NCBI GenBank assembly: GCA_040755795.1
Contig: JBFLXS010000004.1
Location: 1-47,998, forward strand
DNA length: 47,998 nt
Source: a bacterium
Lineage (GTDB): Bacteria; UBA9089; CG2-30-40-21; SBAY01
Direction of reading: 5' to 3'
The notes under the pieces: model-generated
Told to the model about the DNA's origin: nothing
Database searches by the model: none
The model's input: the letters and a program-made list of their open reading frames with translations, nothing else
Shown here: positions 9,103 through 17,428 of the stretch, one piece after another
Layout of the letters: the number at the start of each line of letters is the position of its first letter
Numbering within the stretch: the stretch's first letter is position 1
Program-made: the position numbers and the translations under genes

Positions 9103-12100
9103 ATGTGGCCAAAAAATAACGATTACTCAGAATCCGCATTAGTAGAAAGACCAGCAATGGACTTATTCAGCCAATTAGGCTGGTCTGTCCAAAATTGCTT
9201 ACACGAGTGTGACGAGAATGGCAAAAGTTTTCTCGGTAGAGAGACAAAAGCAGATGTTATTCTTGTCTCAAAACTCAAACCTGCTCTGAAAAGGATTAAT
9301 CCATCTCTTTCTGAAACTGTCATTGATGAAGCAATAAAATCATTAACTGCGGATAGAAGTTTGATGGGAATGGTATCCGCAAACCGTGAGGTATTTGATT
9401 TTCTTAAAAATGGAATTCTTGTTTCCTATCTGAATAATAAAAATGAGCAGGTTTCTGAACGAGTCCAAATTGTTGACTGGATAAATATAGAAAACAACGA
9501 TTTCTTTCTAACTTCACAGTTTTGGATTTCAGGCGAAATGTATACCAGAAGATTTGACCTTTTAGGGTTTGTTAATGGCATACCACTTCTTTTTATGGAA
9601 CTCAAAGCATCTCATCGCCATCTTAAAAAGGCTTATGATGAAAATTTAAGGGATTATAAATCAACCATTCCACAGGTGTTCTGGTTTAACGGAGTGGTCA
9701 TCCTTTCCAATGGCAGTCAAAGCCGGGTGGGAACACTCTCTGCAGAATGGGAGTATTTCAGCGAGTGGAAAAAGATTAATTCCGAGGGTGAGCAAGGCAT
9801 TGTCTCATTAGAAACAGTTATCAGGGCAGTATGCGACAAAAAGAGGTTATTGGACATATTGGAGAACTATACTCTATTTCGAGAGGAGCAAAATGGACTT
9901 GTCAAGATTGTTGCAAAGAATCATCAATATCTTGGTGTTGAGAACATCTTAAGAGCATTCCATAAGATAAAAGAAAATGAAGGACGGCTCGGCGTCTTCT
10001 GGCATACTCAAGGTTCAGGAAAAACAGAATCAATGATTTTCTTTTCACAGAAGATTTTAAGAAAAATACCGGGCAACTGGACATTTGTAGTTGTAACCGA
10101 TAGAAAAGAACTGGATGAGCAGACATATAAACGGTTCGTGCGTTCAGGGGTTATTCAGGGAAAACAGGAATGGGCTCAAAACACTGAGGATTTAAGACGA
10201 TTGCTAAAAGAAGACCATCGTTATGTATTTACAACCATTCAAAAATTCAGGACAGAAAAAGGAGCAAAGCATCCTGTTATTTCTAACCGTTCAGATATTG
10301 TTGTTATAACTGATGAGGCACACAGAACCCAGTATGATATATTTGCTATGAATATGCGCAATGCTTTGCCGAACGCAGGGTTCATTGCCTTTACCGGCAC
10401 ACCACTTATTGTTGGTGAAGAGAAAACAAAAGAGGTTTTTGGTGATTATGTCAGTATTTACAATTTTAAACAGGCAACCGATGATAAAGCAACCGTGCCG
10501 CTTTATTATGAGAACAGGAAGCCCAAAGTTCAGTTGGTAAACTTAAGTTTGAATGAAGATATTCAGCGTATTTTAGAAGACGCAGAACTTGATGAGGCAC
10601 AGGAACAAAAGTTTGAGAGAGAGTTCTCTAAAGAATACCAACTCATTACCCGTGAAGACCGTCTGGAAGAAATTGCCCAGGATATTGTTTTGCATTTTAT
10701 GAACAGGGGTTTTATGGGTAAGGCAATGGTAGTTTCCATTGACAAGGCTACCGCGGTAAAGATGTACGATAAGGTGAAGAAATATTGGAATAGATACGCT
10801 GATAAATTACAAAAAGATTATAAGCATGCGACAGATGTTGTCAAAGAAGAAATCGGCAATAAACTGATTGATATGCATCAAACCGATATGGCAGTTGTGG
10901 TTTCGCAATCCCAGAATGAGGTTGAGGATTTAAAGGCAAAGGGAGTGGATATCACACCACATCGCATTAGAATGAACAAGGAAGCCCTTGATGAGAAGTT
11001 TAAAGACCCGGATGACTCATTAAGGATTGTTTTTGTCTGTGCAATGTGGATGACCGGGTTTGATGTGCCTTCCTGTTCTACAATCTATCTTGATAAGCCA
11101 ATGAAAAATCATACCCTTATGCAGACCATTGCAAGAGTAAACAGGGTATTTGGCGAGAATAAAGTTGTAGGACTAATCGTTGATTATATCGGCGTGCTTC
11201 ATAATTTGAATCAGGCACTGGCTATTTATGCTGCTCCTGTTGAAGAAGGTAGCGTTGATACACCAATCATTGAAAAATCCGAATTGATAGAACAACTCCG
11301 TAAAGATATTCAGGAGATGATGGACTTGTTAGATGGATGGGAAATATCTTTGCCAAAAATAATGACCGCAAAAGAATTTAAACAAATTGCTTTAATGGAT
11401 GATGCAATTGAGTGTATATTAGAGGATGAAGAACGGCAGTCTATGTTTAAAGAAAAGAATGCCATCATTCAAAAGATGTATAAAGCGATACTGCCAGATA
11501 TATCTGCAAGTGAATTCCAGCCGGTTGTGAAGTTATTACAGGTTTTAGCGGATAAGTTGGGTTTAATATCTCCCACAGTTGATATTTCTGATGTGCTTAA
11601 GGAGGTTTCAGAATTACTGGATAAATCAGTACAGGTTAAAAAATGGCAGGGAGCAGGTAGAATTCTTGATTTAAGTAAAATTGATATTGAAAAATTGCAG
11701 AAAGAATTTAACAAAGGTCGTAGGCGAATACTGGCAGAGCAGTTAAGGAAAGCGATTGAGGTTAAACTATATGCCTTATGTATGCTGAATAAGACCCGGA
11801 TGAATTATATGGAAAGATTCCAGCAATTAATTGATGAATACAATGCCGGGTCAATGAATGTGGAAGAGTATTACAGACGATTACTTGAATTCGTTAAAAG
11901 TTTGGATGAGGAAGAGAAGCGGGCGATGAAAGAATCTCTATCAGAAGAGGAACTTGCAATCTATGACTTGCTGGTGAATCCGCCGATTAAAATGACGCAG
12001 AAAGAGATTCTGGCAGTAAAAAAAGTAGCACAAGACCTTTTGGAGAAACTGAAATCAGAAAAACTTATCCTTGACTGGCGAAAGAAACAGCAAGCCAGGG

Positions 12101-12252
12101 CATCAGTTAAGTTATGCATTGAAGAAATACTTGAAAATCTACCACCAATATTCTCAACTGAAATCTATCATCAGAAGTGTGGTTTAATTTATCAGCATAT
12201 CTATGAGTCATACTATGGAAGTGGTATGAGCATATATGCACATCAAATTTGA
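9103..12252 (+). CDS. hsdR: Type I restriction endonuclease/translocase subunit HsdR
   Basis: A 1049-aa motor-nuclease. The N-terminal nuclease domain has an ERPAMDLFSQLGW start and the PD-(D/E)xK-like segment GIPLLFMELKAS near residue 160. The SF2 translocase follows, with Walker A TQGSGKT near residue 302, DEAH near 403, FTGTPL near 430 and motif VI QTIARVNR. The long C-terminal helical region contacts HsdM and HsdS. GGAG lies 8 bases before the ATG. It closes the restriction operon and has normal length with no frameshift, so the system is probably active. The C-terminal tail after about residue 1030 is short and unremarkable. Confidence 0.96.
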   Translation: MWPKNNDYSESALVERPAMDLFSQLGWSVQNCLHECDENGKSFLGRETKADVILVSKLKPALKRINPSLSETVIDEAIKSLTADRSLMGMVSANREVFDFLKNGILVSYLNNKNEQVSERVQIVDWINIENNDFFLTSQFWISGEMYTRRFDLLGFVNGIPLLFMELKASHRHLKKAYDENLRDYKSTIPQVFWFNGVVILSNGSQSRVGTLSAEWEYFSEWKKINSEGEQGIVSLETVIRAVCDKKRLLDILENYTLFREEQNGLVKIVAKNHQYLGVENILRAFHKIKENEGRLGVFWHTQGSGKTESMIFFSQKILRKIPGNWTFVVVTDRKELDEQTYKRFVRSGVIQGKQEWAQNTEDLRRLLKEDHRYVFTTIQKFRTEKGAKHPVISNRSDIVVITDEAHRTQYDIFAMNMRNALPNAGFIAFTGTPLIVGEEKTKEVFGDYVSIYNFKQATDDKATVPLYYENRKPKVQLVNLSLNEDIQRILEDAELDEAQEQKFEREFSKEYQLITREDRLEEIAQDIVLHFMNRGFMGKAMVVSIDKATAVKMYDKVKKYWNRYADKLQKDYKHATDVVKEEIGNKLIDMHQTDMAVVVSQSQNEVEDLKAKGVDITPHRIRMNKEALDEKFKDPDDSLRIVFVCAMWMTGFDVPSCSTIYLDKPMKNHTLMQTIARVNRVFGENKVVGLIVDYIGVLHNLNQALAIYAAPVEEGSVDTPIIEKSELIEQLRKDIQEMMDLLDGWEISLPKIMTAKEFKQIALMDDAIECILEDEERQSMFKEKNAIIQKMYKAILPDISASEFQPVVKLLQVLADKLGLISPTVDISDVLKEVSELLDKSVQVKKWQGAGRILDLSKIDIEKLQKEFNKGRRRILAEQLRKAIEVKLYALCMLNKTRMNYMERFQQLIDEYNAGSMNVEEYYRRLLEFVKSLDEEEKRAMKESLSEEELAIYDLLVNPPIKMTQKEILAVKKVAQDLLEKLKSEKLILDWRKKQQARASVKLCIEEILENLPPIFSTEIYHQKCGLIYQHIYESYYGSGMSIYAHQI

Positions 12253-12292
12253 AGAAAATGCAAAGCCATATTTGGAATCGGCAAAAATAAAA

Positions 12293-12454
12293 GTAACTAT
12301 TCAGCCACTGATTAACACGGATTAGCACGGATAAATACAGAAGGCAGAGGGCAGAAGGCAGAAGGCAACAGGAGGAAAAACCTTCAGCCTAATTACGGAC
12401 ACGGATTACGAATTTTCAGTGTTTCATCCGTGTCCATCTGTGGCTGAATAATAC
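12293..12454 (+). mobile_element. GTAAC-family inverted-repeat element, CACGGAT subtype (eroded)
   Basis: The left end GTAACTATTCAGCCAC is matched by the right end GTGGCTGAATAATAC, with one terminal mismatch region. The subterminal arms are CTGATTAACACGGATTAGCA on the left and TTTCATCCGTGTCCATC on the right. The inside holds AGAAGGCAGAGGGC-type repeats and the CCTAATTACGGACACGG repeat also seen at 183-271. No target duplication is evident. The inverted relative is at 25374-25520. It lies between hsdR and gspI. Confidence 0.6.
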
Positions 12455-12467
12455 AAAAGGAAAAACA

Positions 12468-12881
12468 ATGAAAATGAACCGTCCCAATAAAATCTTTTTA
12501 AAAGCAAAGAGAAATAACGGTTTTACCCTTATCGAGGTGATAGTGGCAATAACCATTTTTGCCGTGAGTGTCCTTGCCATTCTTAATTTATTCTCCACAA
12601 CACTTAAATCAAATACACAGATTCGTCATTATACCATAGGACTTATCCTGGCTCAATCTAAAATGGCAGAGATTAAAAGTGGTTTAGAAATAGAATCAGC
12701 TGGAATTTTCGAGGAAGATGATATTGAGTATGAATGGTCAGTTCATACAAATCCAACAGAAATTAAAAACATAGAAGAAATCAGACTTCAGGTGACATGG
12801 AAAGGTCAAAAGGCGAAAAAAAATATCGAATTAGTTGGGTATCGAGTTATTGAATCAAGAAAAGACAGGGAAGAAAAATGA
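12468..12881 (+). CDS. gspI: Type II secretion minor pseudopilin, GspI-like
   Basis: A 137-aa class III-signal protein. A basic leader of 18 residues ends in Gly, followed by FTLIEVIVAITIFAVSVLAI, the prepilin peptidase site and hydrophobic helix. The expected Glu at +5 is present. The following LAQSKMAEI segment and the short C-terminal strand with WKGQ are typical of GspI/PulI. It would be exported to the inner membrane and processed by GspO, then sit near the tip of the pseudopilus. The nearest downstream partners are the GspJ-like gene at 13129 and GspK at 20906; the core gspC-G genes are not in the window. It could also belong to a type IV pilus-like machine. Confidence 0.8.
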   Translation: MKMNRPNKIFLKAKRNNGFTLIEVIVAITIFAVSVLAILNLFSTTLKSNTQIRHYTIGLILAQSKMAEIKSGLEIESAGIFEEDDIEYEWSVHTNPTEIKNIEEIRLQVTWKGQKAKKNIELVGYRVIESRKDREEK

Positions 12882-13128
12882 ACTGGTAACTGTAATTCAG
12901 ACAATAGACTGTAGACATTAGACCTCAGACTAAAGCGGGCAGAAATTGCAGAAGAATGAAGGCTTAAAAGAAGTGGAAGTGGATGTGAATGTGTTTTTCA
13001 CTTTCACTTTCACTTACACTATAAGAGTCTATAGTCTTGTGTCTGATGTCCAGTGTCTGAATCACAGAACTGGTAACTAATTACCATTCACCAGTTACCA
13101 TTTACTAAAGATAAGGAAGGGAAAAAGA
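12882..13128. repeat. Long imperfect palindrome between gspI and gspJ
   Basis: No gene is visible. The arms mirror each other: AACTGGTAACTGTAATTCAGAC at the left against GTCTGAATCACAGAACTGGT at the right; ATAGACTGTAGACATTAGAC against GTCTATAGTCTTGTGTCTGATG; and a central GAAGTGGAAGTGGATGTG against CACTTTCACTTTCACTTACAC. The right end carries AACTGGTAACTAATTACC-type sequence, repeated at about 45595-45636. If transcribed it would fold into a very long hairpin that could lower gspJ expression relative to gspI. Confidence 0.6.
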
Positions 13129-13725
13129 GTGAAGAGACAATCAGGATTTACTCTAATCGAACTTTTAATTACTTTATTAATTATCAGTATTACTGTAGTT
13201 CTAATTGCCAGTTCTTTTAGTTTGAGTTTAAAATCCTGGTCTTCTGTCTCTGCAAAGGTAGAGGTCTATCAACGGGTCAGGGTCTGTCTGGATATGATGA
13301 CTTCAAGAATCCGTAATGCGGTTATTTTCCCGTTAAATAAAAATTTAACCTTTAAAGGAGATAGATATTCCTTAAGTTTTATTACCACCTCATCAGATTT
13401 TGAAGGTTGGACAAAGGTAGATTTTGGAATAAAAAAGGAGGAAGAATTCTTATGGTTGGAAAAAGAAGAAGAATTGGCTAAAGGAGAAAAGATATTCATA
13501 GGTAAAGGTATAGAATCAATAGAATTTATGTATTATGACTCTCAAGATGGGCAGTGGAAAGAGAACTGGGATTCTTCTGAACATGGACGACTACCATTTG
13601 CGGTTAAAATTTTCATTACCTTTGCAATAAGCAATGATCAGGTAGAAAAGATTACTATTCCGGAGGTAGTAATTATGATTCCGGCGGCAATGGAATCTAT
13701 CAAGGAGCCTGAAAGTAGGAAGTAG
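13129..13725 (+). CDS. gspJ: Type II secretion minor pseudopilin, GspJ-like
   Basis: A 198-aa protein starting at GTG behind AAGGAAGGG. The leader KRQSG is followed by FTLIELLITLLIISITVVLI, a canonical prepilin peptidase site with Glu at +5 and a hydrophobic helix. The next segment, YQRVRVCLDMMTSRIRNAV, and the beta-rich remainder match GspJ. It should form the tip trimer of the pseudopilus with GspI and GspK. The last codons (E S R K stop) are supplied by a dispersed GTAGGAA-type repeat that begins at 13708, so the natural C-terminus may have been replaced. Confidence 0.78.
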   Translation: MKRQSGFTLIELLITLLIISITVVLIASSFSLSLKSWSSVSAKVEVYQRVRVCLDMMTSRIRNAVIFPLNKNLTFKGDRYSLSFITTSSDFEGWTKVDFGIKKEEEFLWLEKEEELAKGEKIFIGKGIESIEFMYYDSQDGQWKENWDSSEHGRLPFAVKIFITFAISNDQVEKITIPEVVIMIPAAMESIKEPESRK

Positions 13726-13873
13726 GGGAGTAGGAAAGTAGGAAAGGGGGAGACATTGCCCCCAGAAGAGGAATACCGTGCACATCCTTTATCCCTTTCC
13801 TACTTACCTACTACCTACTATTTTCATTGCTTTGTCCTCCGCAGGTTAATGTTCATTCCCCCAAATAACTGAC
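13708..13873 (+). repeat. GTAGGAA/TTCCTAC inverted-repeat element, copy 1
   Basis: Nearly identical to 17237-17410 over about 165 bp. Left arm: GAAAGTAGGAAGTAGGGGAG and AGTAGGAAAGGGGG. Middle: a GGGGGAGACATTGCCCCC hairpin. Right arm: CCTTTCCTACTTACCTACTA, then TTTTCATTGCTTTGTCCTCC and a tail ending in AAATAACTGAC. Its left part overlaps the last codons of gspJ. The remaining stretch to 13960 shows no gene. Confidence 0.75.
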
Positions 13874-13963
13874 GTATTACGAAGGGAGAGATGAGCCGGG
13901 ATAAATGGGAACTTCGAGGTAGAAGAACCCTAATCCTTAAAGATAAGTTTCACAAAAAAACTG

Positions 13964-13992
13964 TTGACAGGAAAGAAGAGTTATGCTATGAT
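13964..13992 (+). promoter_or_regulatory. Sigma70-type promoter of the coiled-coil gene
   Basis: TTGACA at 13964-13969, 17-bp spacer, TATGAT at 13987-13992. The predicted start near 13999 gives a leader of about 45 nt that includes GAGGAG before the gene at 14046. Confidence 0.7.
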
Positions 13993-14045
13993 AAGAATGT
14001 TTCCTGAAAGAGATTTCTAAAATTGACTAAAGAGGAGAGATGAAT

Positions 14046-14507
14046 ATGGCTACATATACCTTGCCTCGAGCAACATATGATTTATTAATAGAGGCATTAG
14101 GAGAAAAACAAAGAGCAGAGACTTTTGCTAAGGCAATGGAGTCAGTAATTGAGGCAATTGATAATCGGGCAAAAGAGGGAATAGTAGAAAAAAAGAGCCA
14201 GATAAAGACGGAATTAAGAGATGAATTAAGAAATGAACTGGTAACAAGAGAATTATTTGAAGAAAGATTTAAGGTTGTAGATGAAAGATTTAAGACTCTT
14301 GATAACAAAATGGAGGAAAGATTTAAGACCCTTGAAAATGAGATGAATGAAAGATTTAATGTTGTTGATGAAAGATTTAATGTTGTTGATGAAAAGTTCA
14401 AGAGCCTTAATTTTAGGCTTAATATCTTTATCGCCATTGCCCTTATTGCCCTAACCTTTGCTAATCCTACCTTTGTGAAATTAATAGAAAAGGTCTTTGG
14501 GATTTAA
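14046..14507 (+). CDS. Coiled-coil protein with a C-terminal membrane anchor
   Basis: A 153-aa protein starting at ATG 14046, chosen because GGAG at 14036-14039 is 6 bases away; the in-frame ATG at 14040 is too close. Residues 40-120 are a charged coiled coil with repeated ERFK/N-x-VDERF-type units (about 7 to 11 residues), encoded by near-perfect DNA repeats of GATGAAAGATTTAATGTTGTT. The C-terminal 25 residues (LNIFIAIALIALTFANPTF) form one membrane helix. It resembles small DUF1640-like coiled-coil membrane proteins, but I would not assign a function. It has its own promoter and no operon partner. Confidence 0.7.
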   Translation: MATYTLPRATYDLLIEALGEKQRAETFAKAMESVIEAIDNRAKEGIVEKKSQIKTELRDELRNELVTRELFEERFKVVDERFKTLDNKMEERFKTLENEMNERFNVVDERFNVVDEKFKSLNFRLNIFIAIALIALTFANPTFVKLIEKVFGI

Positions 14508-14916
14508 GAAAGAACACGAATTGGACGAATTAACGAATATCACGAATTTGGAACGCAGATGAACACAGATTTTCAAGATTTTAAATATAAAATTATTGGT
14601 AACTATTCACCACGAAGAGCACGAAGGGCAGGGAGATGTTACAGAACAAATCTCTTTATGCCTTCGTAACCGTTCAGGATATAGCCACAGAGTCACAGAG
14701 AACACAGAGGGAATATATAACCACGAATGAACACAAATACAAAGAGATTTGTAGTGCGAGGTTTTAGCCTCACTTCTGGCAAACCGGAAGGCAGACCTAA
14801 AGGTTCGCACTACATTTATGGGATGTCAGAGGTTAATTCGTGTGCATTTGTGGCTAATTTCTTTAATTCTCTGTGAACTCTGTGCCTCTGTGGCTGAACG
14901 CTTACGCTGAATCTAT
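14508..14916. repeat. Nested inverted repeats downstream of the coiled-coil gene
   Basis: No gene is visible. Several palindromes lie inside one another. The outer one starts GTAACCGTTCAGGATATAGC at 14671 with ACAGAGTCACAGAGAACACA, and is mirrored by TTCTCTGTGAACTCTGTGCC and TGGCTGAACGCTTAC near 14870-14905. Inside it, ACCACGAATGAACACAAATA faces TTCGTGTGCATTTGTGG. Innermost, GTAGTGCGA faces TTCGCACTAC around a GGTTTTAGCCT/AGACCTAAAG pair. A further GTAACTATTCACCACGAAG end lies at 14600. No clear target duplication remains. It lies between convergent genes. Confidence 0.65.
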
Positions 14917-17121
14917 TTAACCAGTTACCAGTTCTGTAATAAATCTTCGCACCTCTTTATAATCATAGATATTATATCTGGCAAAGGAGGATGAAATCCC
15001 AACCGTGACAGAATATGCCTTTTGAGGAAGAACTTTAAACATATCCTCATCTGTGGCATCATCACCAATGGCTAAAATAAATTCATAATTCTTGTTCGAG
15101 ATAAAATGCGTGGCTATTACCCCTTTATTTATACCAGCACTTTTAATCTCGATGACCTTCTCTCCTGATAAAATCTGGACATCGATATTTGCGGTTAAGG
15201 AGATTAAATCGTCGATTAACTCTTTGGCTCGAATAGAGGCAAGTTCAGGGTCTGATTTGCGGTAATGCCAGACTAATGAAAATTCCTTTTCTTCGATAAA
15301 CGAGGCAGGTAACCTATCTACGGCTAATTTAAGCAAAGGGTAAAGTTTAGATTTCCAGTCAGCAGATACAGGTTTTAGCAGTAACCAGTCTTTATTTTTT
15401 TCTTTTATCCAGACACCATGTTCTGCGGATAAAGAAATATCTAATTTACCAAACCATTTCTTTAATGTAGATTTATCTCGACCACTAACAAGCACCACCT
15501 CTGTATCTGGATATTCGGATAGAATACGGAGAAGTTTTAATAGTCTATTATCCGGTTTAGACCTCTGGGGTTTGTCTGTAAGCGGAACTAATGTTCCATC
15601 GTAATCTAAAAAGATAATTCTTGAATTAGAGGTTTTAAAATCTTTTATTATCTGTTCTTTTTCCAGATGAGATAAAAGTTTTGTCATTCGAGTCATTTTT
15701 TGTTTATTCAAGTCTAAAAGTTCGGAGATAAAATCACCTGCCCACCGAATAACATCATAATCACTCAGTCTTTTCTGCATAATTTTAATTCTTCTTGTTT
15801 GCTCTTTTATAGACATTGATAAGGCATCTTTTATGGCTTGAGCAATTTCTTGTTTATGGTTTGGGTTGATGATAATTGCCTCGCCAAGTTCCTTAGCCGC
15901 ACCAGCCATCTCGCTTAAGATTAAAACCCCTTTTTTATCTGATTGTGAGGCAATATACTCCTTTGCTACCAGATTCATCCCATCCCTCAAAGGGCTGATT
16001 AAGGCAATATCCGCAACATTATACAAGGCAACTAATTGTTTAAACGGAATATGTTTATATTGATACTGGATGGGTGTCCAGCCGACATTTCCAAACCGAC
16101 CATTGATTTTTCCGATAAATTCATCAATCTTGATTTTTATCCGTTGATAGCGTTCTACTCCGATTCGAGATGGAACAACGATTAACAAAAGAGTGATTTT
16201 ATTATGCCAATGTGGATTTTCTTCAAGGAATAATTCATAGCCTTCCAGACGATTGATAATCCCCTTGGTATAATCAAGTCTATCTACGGAGAGTATGGTT
16301 TTTGTATTCATTAAGATTCTGGCAAACTCATCTTTTTCTTTCTGGACATCAGGGTCAGTAGCCGCCGCATAAAACTTTTTATAGTGAATACCCATAGGAA
16401 AGGTATCGGCACGAAGAATCCTATTATTTAAAGTTAGACTTCCAAGATTATGTTCTAATCCTGAAATCCGTAAAACACATCTCAGGAAACTCTGGGTATA
16501 ATCAATTGTATGAAATCCAATTAAATCTGCTCCTAAAAGTCCCTCTAATATCTCTGTGCGCCATTTTTTAGGTAAAAGGCGATATATTTCATAAGGTGGG
16601 AATGGGATGTGCAGGAAAAAGCCAATAAGTGATTCTGGCCTTTTTTCGCGGATGAGTTTTGGAAGTAACAAAAGATGATAATCATGTATCCATAAAATAT
16701 CATCTGACTTTAAAATTTTACAAATTGCCTCACAAAAAAATTCATTTACCTGTTTATAATAATTCCATAAATTTTCGTTAAATTCAGCATAGATAGGAAA
16801 ACAATGAAACAATGGCCAGATAGTTTTGTTGCAAAATCCATGGTAGAAATTATCCATCTCTTTTTCCGGGATAAATACAGGTGAACAGTTATATTCCTTA
16901 ATGGTTTTCCTTCTTAACCTACGCTGATATTTTTCTTTCACGGTTACCCCGGGCCACCCAATCCAGAGATGCTCAAGTGGTGTAAATGAAGAATCTTTCA
17001 AGGAATCAAGGTAGTCACTTAATCCAGTAACAAGTCCACCCGAACTTTTTACTAATTCCAGTTCCCCTTCTTTTTCTATAACCGTAAATGGTAATCTGTT
17101 AGAAACGATGAGTAATCTCAT
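14917..17121 (-). CDS. otsAB: Bifunctional trehalose-6-phosphate synthase/phosphatase (OtsA-OtsB fusion)
   Basis: A 734-aa two-domain enzyme. Residues 1 to about 470 are a GT20 trehalose-6-phosphate synthase with SSGGLVTGL, WIGWPG, WIHDYHLLLLP, FFLHIPFPPYEIYR, SVDRLDYTKGI and LRDGMNLVAKEY, which bind NDP-glucose and glucose-6-phosphate. The C-terminal part is a HAD-family phosphatase with FLDYDGTLVPL near residue 502, SGRDKSTL, SAEHGVW and GDDATDEDMF. Together they make trehalose in the cytoplasm. Start ATG 17121 has GGTGG seven bases upstream; the upstream TTG at 17136 would bury that site. The treT gene lies upstream on the same strand, separated by a repeat element. Confidence 0.95.
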   Translation of the reverse strand: MRLLIVSNRLPFTVIEKEGELELVKSSGGLVTGLSDYLDSLKDSSFTPLEHLWIGWPGVTVKEKYQRRLRRKTIKEYNCSPVFIPEKEMDNFYHGFCNKTIWPLFHCFPIYAEFNENLWNYYKQVNEFFCEAICKILKSDDILWIHDYHLLLLPKLIREKRPESLIGFFLHIPFPPYEIYRLLPKKWRTEILEGLLGADLIGFHTIDYTQSFLRCVLRISGLEHNLGSLTLNNRILRADTFPMGIHYKKFYAAATDPDVQKEKDEFARILMNTKTILSVDRLDYTKGIINRLEGYELFLEENPHWHNKITLLLIVVPSRIGVERYQRIKIKIDEFIGKINGRFGNVGWTPIQYQYKHIPFKQLVALYNVADIALISPLRDGMNLVAKEYIASQSDKKGVLILSEMAGAAKELGEAIIINPNHKQEIAQAIKDALSMSIKEQTRRIKIMQKRLSDYDVIRWAGDFISELLDLNKQKMTRMTKLLSHLEKEQIIKDFKTSNSRIIFLDYDGTLVPLTDKPQRSKPDNRLLKLLRILSEYPDTEVVLVSGRDKSTLKKWFGKLDISLSAEHGVWIKEKNKDWLLLKPVSADWKSKLYPLLKLAVDRLPASFIEEKEFSLVWHYRKSDPELASIRAKELIDDLISLTANIDVQILSGEKVIEIKSAGINKGVIATHFISNKNYEFILAIGDDATDEDMFKVLPQKAYSVTVGISSSFARYNIYDYKEVRRFITELVTG

Positions 17122-17197
17122 TAAATTTACCACCAATGTTATTTTAGATTTTAGATTGCTGATTTTTGATTGAAAAATAAATCCAAAATTTATGTAA

Positions 17198-17428
17198 TAC
17201 CTCTACAGGCAATGGGTCACTGAAATGGGGGATTCTCCTGAAAGTAGGAAGTAGGAGAGTAGGAAAGTAGGAAAGGGGGAGACATTGTCCCCAGAAGAGG
17301 AATACCGTGCACATCCTTTATCCCTTTCCTACTTACCTACTACCTACTTGCCTACTATTTTCATTGCTTTATCCTCCGCAGGTTAATGTTCATTCCCCCA
17401 AATAACTGACCCATTACCTCTACAGATA
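17198..17428. mobile_element. GTAGGAA-type inverted-repeat element (copy 2) with flanking direct repeats
   Basis: The element body, 17212-17414, has ends ATGGGTCA and TGACCCAT, with further pairing TGGGGGA against CCCCCAA. It is flanked by TACCTCTACAGGCA (17198-17211) and TACCTCTACAGATA (17415-17428), 12 of 14 bases identical, which look like a target duplication; the right one overlaps the treT stop codon. The core 17237-17410 is nearly identical to 13708-13873. It lies between treT and otsAB on the same strand and could act as a hairpin attenuator. No gene is present. Confidence 0.6.

Noticed and set aside
14027-14437. 136-aa minus-strand frame opposite the coiled-coil gene
   Set aside because: Its repeats (LNLSSTTLNLSS) are only the complement of the coiled-coil repeat; the + strand has a promoter and ribosome-binding site.
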